A stretch of 12,972 nt of DNA, from the NCBI GenBank assembly GCA_035702845.1, contig DASSZK010000256.1, positions 1 through 12,972 of the forward strand. The letters are read 5' to 3'. The translations under genes were made by a program, and so were the position numbers. Positions 1-5,355 of the stretch are shown here, piece after piece. Each line of letters starts with the position of its first letter. The first letter of the stretch is position 1. Source of the stretch: JAJZMF01 sp035702845 (GTDB lineage: Bacteria > Actinomycetota > Acidimicrobiia > Acidimicrobiales > Palsa-688). Below the pieces are notes generated by a model. The model saw only the letters and a program-made list of their open reading frames with translations, was not told where the DNA came from and searched no databases.

Positions 1-307
1 GTCGCCATGCGGGACAGGCAGCAAATAGTGACTTTCGCGCGGTTCGAGGCTGGCACAAGCGTGCAGTGCCCGAACAGCGCGCCCAGGCCCCCGAAAGGCC
101 CCGAGTTTGCCATCTGGCGCTCGGTCACGGCCATCCTTAGGGGCCGGGAACCACCCTCGGCGCACCAGTAAGCCCGCATGACCACTGCTGCGACGGAGCC
201 AACCCTCGCTCGCCGTTGCCTAGTGGGAGGGCGACCGGCGATGCCCAGTGGCGCCAAAGGCAGTGGGCGCACAAAGGCAATGGGGAGCACAAAGGCAGTG
301 GGGGCGC
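1..307. other. left-edge region without a confident gene
   Basis: No supported gene was found here. A plus-strand frame is open from base 1 to a TAA at 169-171 and could be the tail of a gene entering from the left, but its 56 residues show no recognisable motif. A minus-strand frame starting at ATG 134 is open to the left edge for 44 codons, with no well-spaced ribosome binding site and no recognisable motif. The last part, 256-309, is an imperfect tandem repeat just beyond the glnA terminator. More sequence to the left would decide whether either frame is real. Confidence 0.4.
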
Positions 308-309
308 AC
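256..309. repeat. imperfect 17-19 bp tandem repeat, three units
   Basis: Three consecutive units at 256-272, 273-290 and 291-309 all begin AAAGGCARTGGG and end GCAC, with small length differences of 17, 18 and 19 bp. The array abuts the U-tract side of the glnA terminator, so it lies downstream of glnA transcription. No function is evident. Slipped-strand duplication in non-coding DNA is the simplest explanation. Confidence 0.7.
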
Positions 310-356
310 AAAAAAGAAGACCCTGCCCAGGCATCAACAGATGCCCAAGCAGGGTC
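308..356 (-). terminator. intrinsic terminator of glnA
   Basis: Read on the minus strand, 356-340 and 335-319 form a 17-bp stem, with three G-T wobbles in the middle and otherwise Watson-Crick pairs, closed by a 4-nt loop at 336-339. A T-rich tract (TTCTTTTTTG) follows at about 318-309. It lies 40 nt beyond the glnA stop codon, as expected for a rho-independent terminator, and it is the best-formed terminator in the window. Confidence 0.92.
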
Positions 357-396
357 AACAACTAGAACATGCCAGCCAGGTTGTTGCGGCCCGGCG

Positions 397-1827
397 TTAG
401 ATGTCGTAGTAGAGGTAGAACTCCCACGGGTGAGGCCGCAAGCGGACGGGGTCGATCTCATGGTCGCGCTTGTAGCGCACCCAAGTTTCGATGAGGTCGT
501 CGGTGAACACACCGCCGGCCTGAAGGAACTCGTGGTCCTCCTCCAACGCCGCAAGCGATTCCTGAAGCGAGCCGGGGACCTGGGGCACCTGAGCCAGCTC
601 CTCGGGCGGCAGGTCGTAAAGGTCCTTGTCCATCGGGTCGGGCGGCTCGATCTTGTTGAGCACGCCGTCGAGACCGGCCATCAGGATCGCCGAGAAGGCG
701 AGGTAAGGGTTGGCCGAGGGGTCCGGGCAGCGGAACTCGACGCGCTTAGCCTTGGGGCTCTTGGAGACGAGCGGGATCCGGCAGGCGGCGCTGCGGTTGC
801 GCTGCGAGTAGACAAGGTTCACCGGGGCCTCGTAGCCGGGGACCAAACGCTTGTAGCTGTTGGTCGTCGGGGCGGCGAAGGCAAGGATGGCTGGGGCGTG
901 CTTGAGCAGTCCGCCGATGTAGTGGCGGGCCATGTCGGACAGACCGGCGTAACCAACCTCAGCAGCGAAGAGGGGCTCGCCGCCGCTCCACAGCGAGCTG
1001 TGCACGTGCATGCCAGACCCGTTGTCGCCGTAAAGAGGCTTGGGCATGAAGGTAGCCGTGTAGCCGCGCATGCGGGCGACGCTCTTGACGACGTACTTGT
1101 AGAGCATCAGCTTGTCGGCCATGGTGAGCAGCGTGTCGAAGCGCATGTCGATCTCGGACTGGCCGGCAGTGCCGACTTCGTGGTGCTGGACCTCGATGTC
1201 GATGCCCATCTTCTCCATGTAGATGACCATTTCCGAACGCAGATCCTGGAAGTGGTCCATGGGCGGGATGGGGAAATATCCCTCCTTGTGGCGGGGCTTG
1301 AACCCGAGGTTCGGAGCGCCACCTTTACCCGTGTTCCAGATGCCCTCGACAGAGTCGATGTGGTAGTAGCCCTCGTGCGAGTTCTGGTCGAAGCGGATGT
1401 CGTCAAAGATGAAGAACTCCGCCTCGGGGCCGAAATAAGCCGTGTCGGCCACCCCGGTCGACAGGAGGTAATCCTCTGCCTTCTTGGCGACGTAACGGGG
1501 GTCCCGAGAATAGGACTCGCCGGTGACCGGGTCACGCACGAAGCAGTTGATGTTGAGCGTCTTGTGCTGGCGGAACGGGTCGATGACGGCGGTATCCGGG
1601 TCCGGCATCAGCAGCATGTCGGACTCCTGGATCTCCTGGAAACCCCGGATCGACGAACCGTCGAAACCGAGCCCGTCCTCGAACGCGGCCTCGCTCAGTT
1701 CATGAGCCGGGACGGAGAAATGCTGCATGAGCCCAGGCAAGTCGCAGAAACGGTAGTCGATGATCTCGACGCCCTCCTGCTGGACCAGCGACAGGACCTC
1801 CTCAGGCGTACGCCTCTCGAAGGCCAA
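397..1827 (-). CDS. glnA: type I glutamine synthetase, GSI-beta class
   Basis: Glutamine synthetase joins ammonia to glutamate using ATP as a cytosolic dodecamer and is the main entry of nitrogen at low ammonium. The 476-aa protein has the full family layout: a beta-grasp N-terminal domain with DGSS (56-59), the metal-binding GPEAEFF (133-139), HVH (274-276), NRSAACRIP (344-352) and RVEFRCPDP (362-370). KDLYDLPPEE (401-410) matches the adenylylation loop, so Tyr404 is the likely GlnE target. The GSI-beta-specific insertion (about residues 150-195) is present. The start is TTG at 1827, preceded by AGGGGA with 7-nt spacing, and the protein then begins as expected for homologues. It is divergent from a second glutamine synthetase and ends at a strong terminator. 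Regulation probably combines adenylylation with the leader elements at 1844-1952. Confidence 0.97.
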   Translation of the reverse strand: MAFERRTPEEVLSLVQQEGVEIIDYRFCDLPGLMQHFSVPAHELSEAAFEDGLGFDGSSIRGFQEIQESDMLLMPDPDTAVIDPFRQHKTLNINCFVRDPVTGESYSRDPRYVAKKAEDYLLSTGVADTAYFGPEAEFFIFDDIRFDQNSHEGYYHIDSVEGIWNTGKGGAPNLGFKPRHKEGYFPIPPMDHFQDLRSEMVIYMEKMGIDIEVQHHEVGTAGQSEIDMRFDTLLTMADKLMLYKYVVKSVARMRGYTATFMPKPLYGDNGSGMHVHSSLWSGGEPLFAAEVGYAGLSDMARHYIGGLLKHAPAILAFAAPTTNSYKRLVPGYEAPVNLVYSQRNRSAACRIPLVSKSPKAKRVEFRCPDPSANPYLAFSAILMAGLDGVLNKIEPPDPMDKDLYDLPPEELAQVPQVPGSLQESLAALEEDHEFLQAGGVFTDDLIETWVRYKRDHEIDPVRLRPHPWEFYLYYDI

Positions 1828-1834
1828 GGTAGGT

Positions 1835-1840
1835 TCCCCT
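1835..1840 (-). promoter_or_regulatory. Shine-Dalgarno supporting the TTG start of glnA
   Basis: AGGGGA on the minus strand lies 7 nt before TTG 1827. No ATG or GTG in this frame gives a sensible N-terminus for a glutamine synthetase, so this site decides the start. A TTG start is likely to lower initiation efficiency, which may matter because a possible upstream ORF stops only 16 nt before it. Confidence 0.75.
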
Positions 1841-1843
1841 TTC

Positions 1844-1924
1844 TTAGGTGGTCAGAAGGTGTAACCGCGCCGGCAGGACGTGCCCGCGTGGCAAACCAAG
1901 TTCGCACGCGCTTGTAGCCGGCAT
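1844..1924 (-). CDS. possible 26-aa upstream ORF / leader peptide of glnA
   Basis: On the minus strand, ATG at 1924 follows GAGGAG (1929-1934) by 4 nt and opens a 26-codon frame beginning MPATSACELG and ending LHLLTT before TAA at 1844-1846. The stop lies 16 nt before the TTG start of glnA and just before its Shine-Dalgarno, an arrangement suited to translational coupling or attenuation. There is no run of Gln or Glu codons that would mark a classical attenuator. It contains one TTA leucine codon, which is rare in high-GC DNA. No homology was recognised. It may be an accidental frame in a leader; conservation in relatives would decide. Confidence 0.35.
   Translation of the reverse strand: MPATSACELGLPRGHVLPARLHLLTT
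1850..1866. promoter_or_regulatory. inverted repeat GGTCA-N7-TAACC before glnA
   Basis: A 17-bp imperfect palindrome (one mismatch in 5-bp arms) lies 23 bp upstream of the glnA start, inside the end of the possible upstream ORF. Read on the minus strand it starts GTTAC-N6, matching the first half of the GlnR box described in actinobacteria (gTnAc-n6-GaAAc); the second half (TGACC) matches poorly. It is a weak candidate operator. Confidence 0.25.
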
Positions 1925-1930
1925 GTTGCT

Positions 1931-1952
1931 CCTCTGTGAACTCTGTGTGAAC
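1931..1952 (-). promoter_or_regulatory. PHO-box-like direct repeat upstream of glnA
   Basis: On the minus strand two adjacent 11-bp units, GTTCACACAGA and then GTTCACAGAGG, repeat on the same helix face. PhoP boxes in Streptomyces are 11-bp direct repeats beginning GTTCAC, and PhoP is known there to act at nitrogen genes including glnA. The site overlaps the Shine-Dalgarno of the possible upstream ORF, about 104-125 nt before the glnA start. That PhoP binds here is inference. No promoter hexamers clearly place it relative to the transcription start. Confidence 0.42.
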
Positions 1953-2183
1953 GTCGCAGGAGGCGAGCCGGTCAGCCCGGCAAGCATCCCGCTCCGGACC
2001 TATCGTGGCATAGGCGAGGGGCCCGGCGCACAAGCACGCTGCCAGGGCCGTAGGCACCCGGCACCCTGGTCACCCATCGCCACCGAGGGGCAACTGGTGC
2101 CCCAAGGTCGCTCACCGGGGGCCCGCCGGCCGCGCAGGGCGACCACCGGCCGGCCAGACCGGCACGAGCACAGAAGTAGTAGG

Positions 2184-2224
2184 GCATCGAAGTGAGACAG
2201 CATCGAAGTGAGACAGCATCGAAG
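2184..2224. repeat. 16-bp tandem repeat upstream of the second glutamine synthetase
   Basis: GCATCGAAGTGAGACA is present twice exactly, at 2184-2199 and 2200-2215, and a third unit begins at 2216 but diverges after GCATCGAAG. It lies about 130-165 bp before the ATG at 2351 and just upstream of a possible -10 (2260-2265). It could be an array of binding sites or a simple slippage product; the 16-bp period is not a whole number of helical turns. Confidence 0.75.
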
Positions 2225-2350
2225 CGGTACGGCTCCAAGGCAAGACGCCACGGAAGCCGCATAATGCGTGGTAGTTGGCCGCCAGAGCTCAGTTAGGCGC
2301 TGGAGCACACTTAGAAGGGGTACCCAGGTCCCCGGAGGTAGGAGGCAGAG

Positions 2351-3706
2351 ATGGACTCGCAAAAGGACTACGTGCTCAGGACGGTGGAGGAACGGGGCAT
2401 CCGTTTTGTCCAGTTGTGGTTCACCGATGTGCTCGGCATACCCAAGGCTTTCAGCATCACGCCGGCCGAGCTGGAGAACGCCCTGGAAGAGGGCATGACC
2501 TTCGACGGGTCGGCTATCGACGGGTTCTCCAGGGTCCAAGAGAGCGATGTCCTCGCTGTCCCCGACCCCAAGACCTTCCAGTTGCTCCCGTACCTATCCG
2601 GAGAAGCTCCAGTGGCCCGGGTCGTGTGCGACATATACAACCTGGACGGCACGCCCTTCGAGGGCGATCCCCGCCATGTGCTGCGCCGCACGCTGGACCG
2701 TGGACGCGACCAGGGGTTCTCTTTCTACGTGGCGCCCGAGCTCGAGTACTTCTACTTCGAACGCGCCGACGGGGCCGAAGCCGCCCCCAAGCCGCTCGAC
2801 ACCGGCTCCTACTTCGAGCTGATGGGTAACAACCGGGCGACGGCGCTGCGGCGCGAGACGGTGATCATGCTCGAAGAGATGGGCATACCCGTCGAGTACA
2901 GCCAACACGAGGATGCGCCTAGTCAACACGAGATCGACCTTCGCTACACCGACGCCATGACCATGGCCGACACGGTGATGCTCGTGCGGGTCGTCGTCAA
3001 GGAGATGGCCGCTCGCCAAGGCATCCTCGCCACGTTCATGCCCAAACCGCTAAGCGGGGTCCAGGGGTCCGGGATGCACACGCATATGTCGCTTTTTGAC
3101 GGCGACACCAATGCTTTCTACGACGACTCAGACGAGTACCACCTGTCCAACGTCGCCCGCCAGTTCATTGCCGGCGTGCTGCACCACGCCAGCGAGATCA
3201 CTGCGATCACCAACCAGTGGGTGAACTCGTACAAGCGCTTGATCATCTCGCAGGAAGACCAGCCGTTGATCGAGGCTCCTGTCTACGTCTCGTGGGCGCA
3301 GAACAACCGGTCAGCACTGGTCCGGGTACCACCCATCAAGAAGGGCAAGCGGGACTCCACCCGCATCGAGTACCGGGCACCCGACCCCGGAGCCAACCCC
3401 TACCTGGCATGGGCGGTCATCCTGGCTGCGGGCCTAGCCGGCATCAAGGGTGGCTACGAACTGCCACGAGAGGCATCGGCCAACATCTACCAGATGTCCC
3501 CGCACGAGCGCCTGGCCGAGGGCATACGGCCGCTGCCCGCATCGCTGTCGGACGCCCTCGACGCCATGGAGCGCTCGGAGCTTGTCGCTGAGACCCTCGG
3601 GGAGCACGTTTTCGAATGGTTCCTCCGCAACAAGCGGGCCGAGTGGGCTGCCTACAAGGCAGAGGTCACGCCGTTCGAGTTGCGCCGTTACCTGAGCGCG
3701 CTCTGA
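2351..3706 (+). CDS. glnA: second type I glutamine synthetase, GSI-alpha class
   Basis: This 451-aa protein keeps the catalytic framework of glutamine synthetase: FDGS (51-54), the metal-binding APELEYFYF (128-136), HTH (243-245), NNRSALVRVP (318-327) and RIEYRAPDP (338-346). It lacks the GSI-beta insertion that the neighbouring glnA carries. Residues 378-382 read NIYQM, like the non-adenylylated GSI-alpha enzymes of Bacillus. Arg61 in GFSRVQESD aligns with the Bacillus subtilis arginine linked to glutamine feedback inhibition. It is therefore probably a true glutamine synthetase controlled by feedback rather than adenylylation; a gamma-glutamyl-amine ligase role, as in some paralogues, cannot be excluded. 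The ATG has AGGAGG 5 nt upstream. It is divergent from glnA and is followed 8 bp later by a response-regulator gene, so the two are likely one transcript. Confidence 0.9.
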   Translation: MDSQKDYVLRTVEERGIRFVQLWFTDVLGIPKAFSITPAELENALEEGMTFDGSAIDGFSRVQESDVLAVPDPKTFQLLPYLSGEAPVARVVCDIYNLDGTPFEGDPRHVLRRTLDRGRDQGFSFYVAPELEYFYFERADGAEAAPKPLDTGSYFELMGNNRATALRRETVIMLEEMGIPVEYSQHEDAPSQHEIDLRYTDAMTMADTVMLVRVVVKEMAARQGILATFMPKPLSGVQGSGMHTHMSLFDGDTNAFYDDSDEYHLSNVARQFIAGVLHHASEITAITNQWVNSYKRLIISQEDQPLIEAPVYVSWAQNNRSALVRVPPIKKGKRDSTRIEYRAPDPGANPYLAWAVILAAGLAGIKGGYELPREASANIYQMSPHERLAEGIRPLPASLSDALDAMERSELVAETLGEHVFEWFLRNKRAEWAAYKAEVTPFELRRYLSAL

Positions 3707-3714
3707 GGGCACCA

Positions 3715-4395
3715 ATGGAGCCGCTTTTGGTTTTCCCCGACCGTCCCCCGGCCCTGGTGGCCCAGGGCTTGAGCATGGCCAGTTACGCCTGGAAAGCCGT
3801 CGGTTCGCCGGCGGAAGCTGAGCAACTCGAACCCGAAGACGGATGGTCGGGCGGCATCATCTGCGCCGACCAGCAACCTGACGCCGCTTTGACCTTGTGC
3901 CGATCGCTGCGCAAAAAAGATGTGCCGTTCTCACCGCTGTTGTTGGTGCTATCGGTCGAGCAGCTAGGTGCGTTGGAGTTGCGTGAGGACCTCTTCGACG
4001 ACTTTTGCGCCATACCGTGCGACCCGCGCGAGCTCGAAGCGAGGCTGGCCCACATTTTTTGGCGCACTGGCCGGGGGCTTCGGCCCGAACTGGTGGAGTA
4101 CGGGCCCCTCGTGCTCAACCTGGAGACCTACCAAGCGTCAGTGGGCGGGAAGCCCCTGTCGTTGACCTACATGGAGTACGAGCTGCTCAAGTTCCTCGCT
4201 ACCCATCCGGGGAAGGTGTTCACGCGCGAGACCCTTCTGTCCCGGGTGTGGGGCTACGAGTACTACGGCGGTGCCAGGACGGTTGACGTCCATATCCGTC
4301 GTCTACGCGCCAAGCTTGGCGAAGAGCAGGCCAACCTGATCTCCACCGTGCGAAGCGTCGGTTACCGCTTCGGCCAGAGCCGCTGGACCATTTAG
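3715..4395 (+). CDS. atypical OmpR-type response regulator (GlnR-like candidate)
   Basis: This 226-aa DNA-binding regulator has two domains. Residues 1-115 resemble a receiver but lack its catalytic set: the N-terminal acidic pair is replaced by FPDR, the phospho-acceptor position falls on Cys50 (or Asp52 if the loop is shorter), and the conserved Lys before Pro is Ile100 (AIPCD). Residues about 127-220 are a complete winged helix: LSLTYMEYELLKFLATHPG, TRETLLSRVWG, TVDVHIRRLRAKLGE and STVRSVGYRF. ATG 3715 was chosen because it lies 8 bp after the preceding stop and gives a normal N-terminus; longer frames would overlap that gene. Actinobacterial GlnR is an OmpR-family nitrogen regulator that works without phosphorylation, so this gene beside two glutamine synthetases may do the same job. 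That role is inference. No kinase gene is adjacent. Confidence 0.87.
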   Translation: MEPLLVFPDRPPALVAQGLSMASYAWKAVGSPAEAEQLEPEDGWSGGIICADQQPDAALTLCRSLRKKDVPFSPLLLVLSVEQLGALELREDLFDDFCAIPCDPRELEARLAHIFWRTGRGLRPELVEYGPLVLNLETYQASVGGKPLSLTYMEYELLKFLATHPGKVFTRETLLSRVWGYEYYGGARTVDVHIRRLRAKLGEEQANLISTVRSVGYRFGQSRWTI

Positions 4396-4413
4396 CCTTT
4401 ATCCAGACGGCTT

Positions 4414-4794
4414 TTACGGGGCCGGTTGGTAGGCCCAGGCCTCGATTTCCACGGAGGCGCCCATCGGGAGGCCGGCTACGGCGATGGACGAACGGGCAGG
4501 ACGATGATCACCGAATGCCGCGCAATAAGCCTCGTTCATTGCTGCGAAGTCGGCAATGTCAGTAAGAAAGACTGTGGTCTTCACGACGGCCCCCAGTGTG
4601 GCGCCGGCCCCCTCCAATAGCGATGCGAGGTTTGCGATCGCCTGGGCGAGCTGAGCACGGACACCGCCTTCCACCAACCGGCCATCCTTTACGCCCAACT
4701 GCCCGGATACGACAAGCCACTCGCCGGCGCGGACAATCGGGGTATAGGGGCCCAGCGGGGCCGACGTCATACCAAGCGCCTGGACGGAAGGCAC
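4414..4794 (-). CDS. RidA-family (YjgF/YER057c/UK114) protein
   Basis: RidA proteins hydrolyse reactive enamine/imine intermediates released by pyridoxal-phosphate enzymes. The 126-aa product matches the usual length and fold: APLGPYTPIVRAGEWLVVSGQ (12-32), the central AIANLASLLEGAGATL, VVKTTVFLTDIADFAAMNEAY (70-90) and SIAVAGLPMGASVEIEAWA (103-121). The arginine that carboxylate-binding RidA enzymes carry in the VARLP motif is Gly108 here (VAGLP), so deaminase activity of the classical kind is doubtful and it may belong to a non-RidA Rid subgroup. GTG 4794 has GGAG upstream at about 11 nt and gives the normal length; ATG 4770 would give 118 residues. It follows the Fe-S carrier gene by 37 bp on the same strand and is convergent with the regulator gene, 18 bp away. 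Confidence 0.88.
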   Translation of the reverse strand: MPSVQALGMTSAPLGPYTPIVRAGEWLVVSGQLGVKDGRLVEGGVRAQLAQAIANLASLLEGAGATLGAVVKTTVFLTDIADFAAMNEAYCAAFGDHRPARSSIAVAGLPMGASVEIEAWAYQPAP

Positions 4795-4831
4795 CGGTGA
4801 AAGTGCTCCACGGAGGTCGTCCGCGGAGGCG

Positions 4832-5185
4832 TCAGCTGAAGGACTGACCGCACCCGCACGTGCGGGTGGCGTTGGGGTTGTCGATGGAGAAACCGGCACC
4901 CTGAAGCCCGTCCTTGTAGTCGAGAGTGGCGCCCGTAAGCAGGGCCGCGCTCGCCGGGTCGACGACGACCTTCACACTCCCCTTCACCGACTCGACGTCA
5001 TCGTCGGCCATGTCGCTGTCGAAGAACATCTCGTAGGAGTAGCCCGAGCAACCGCCCGGCCGTACGGCGACCCGAAGGAACAGTTCGGCGTTGCCTTCCT
5101 GCTCGAGCAGCTCGCTCACCTTGGCCACGGCCGCATCCGTAAGCGACAGGCTCGTACTCGTCTCGGTTGTAGAAGTTGTGCTCAC
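4832..5185 (-). CDS. A-type iron-sulfur cluster carrier (ErpA/IscA/SufA family)
   Basis: This 117-aa protein delivers assembled Fe-S clusters to target enzymes. The three family cysteines are present: Cys46 in GGCSG and Cys110/Cys112 in CGCGQSF at the C-terminus. The core LSLTDAAVAKVSELLEQEG and the segment DYKDGLQGAGFSIDNPNA are typical. The start chosen is GTG 5185 because AGGAGG lies just upstream (4-nt spacing); the longer open frame reaching to 5515 runs through a tandem repeat and over the divergent Mrp gene and is not credible. It is the first gene of a probable leftward operon with the RidA-family gene and is divergent from an Mrp-type ATPase, which also works in Fe-S assembly. The sub-type (ErpA, SufA or IscA) cannot be settled by eye. 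Confidence 0.93.
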   Translation of the reverse strand: MSTTSTTETSTSLSLTDAAVAKVSELLEQEGNAELFLRVAVRPGGCSGYSYEMFFDSDMADDDVESVKGSVKVVVDPASAALLTGATLDYKDGLQGAGFSIDNPNATRTCGCGQSFS

Positions 5186-5216
5186 GACGCCTCCTGTGCA
5201 GCACTCGGCTGTCCTC

Positions 5217-5222
5217 ATGGTA
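5217..5222 (-). promoter_or_regulatory. candidate -10 element of the Fe-S carrier operon
   Basis: TACCAT on the minus strand fits the actinobacterial TANNNT -10 pattern and would put the transcript start about 25 nt before GTG 5185, leaving room for its AGGAGG site. No clear -35 was seen. The surrounding CATGGTAC (5216-5223) is the exact mirror of GTACCATG at 5349-5356 on the other side of the gap. Confidence 0.35.
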
Positions 5223-5270
5223 CAGGTTCGGGGCGCCTTGGCGGGCCGGGCGAGCTCCGCCGCGAGATCT

Positions 5271-5337
5271 GCGCCGGGCCATCCGCGCCGGGCCATCCGC
5301 GCAGGGCCATCTGCGCAGGGCCATCTGCGCCGGCCTG
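5271..5337. repeat. 14-bp tandem repeat between the Fe-S genes
   Basis: Four full 14-bp units at 5271-5284, 5285-5298, 5299-5312 and 5313-5326 follow GCGCMGGGCCATCY: the first two are identical and the last two are identical to each other. A fifth partial unit begins at 5327. The array fills the middle of the divergent spacer between the A-type carrier and Mrp genes. The pairwise identity suggests recent duplication steps. A role as repeated protein-binding sites is possible but unproven. Confidence 0.85.
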
Positions 5338-5349
5338 GCTCGCCGCCCG

Positions 5350-5355
5350 TACCAT
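5350..5355 (+). promoter_or_regulatory. candidate -10 element for leaderless Mrp transcription
   Basis: TACCAT fits TANNNT, and ATG 5363 follows after exactly 7 nt, the spacing expected when a transcript begins at the start codon. If used, ATG 5354 would lie within the promoter and the protein would start at MEQS. No Shine-Dalgarno precedes either ATG, which favours leaderless initiation. Confidence 0.4.

Larger units (their letters stand above)
1925..2350. other. divergent control region between the two glutamine synthetase genes
   Basis: Together with the glnA leader this forms a 523-bp gene-free gap. It holds a PHO-box-like direct repeat (1931-1952), a perfect 6-bp stem with 5-nt loop (2087-2092 with 2098-2103), a longer hairpin closed by GGTCGC/GCGACC (2106-2111 with 2139-2144), a 16-bp tandem repeat (2184-2220), and CATAAT at 2260-2265 as a possible -10 element without a clear -35. 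AGGAGG (2340-2345) sits 5 nt before the ATG of the rightward gene. Several short frames cross the gap, but none shows protein-like composition or a good ribosome binding site other than the small one at 1844-1924. Confidence 0.5.

Noticed and set aside
36..62. GGTTCGAGGCTGG resembling a tRNA T-arm
   Set aside because: The flanking 5-bp arms do not pair and no acceptor or anticodon stem can be found around it.
3..134. 44-codon minus-strand frame open to the left edge
   Set aside because: It has no well-spaced ribosome binding site, no recognised motif and no visible continuation; it cannot be supported from this window.
178..1917. 579-aa plus-strand open frame across glnA
   Set aside because: It is the antisense shadow of a clear glutamine synthetase gene; high GC suppresses stops, and its translation (many VDV, LVL, RVG strings) has no family motif.
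1835..2325. Similar strings before the two glutamine synthetase genes (CCTAAGAAAGGGGAACC and CTTAGAAGGGGTACCC)
   Set aside because: In glnA this is mainly the Shine-Dalgarno region; the match is short, gapped and differently placed, so chance is likely.
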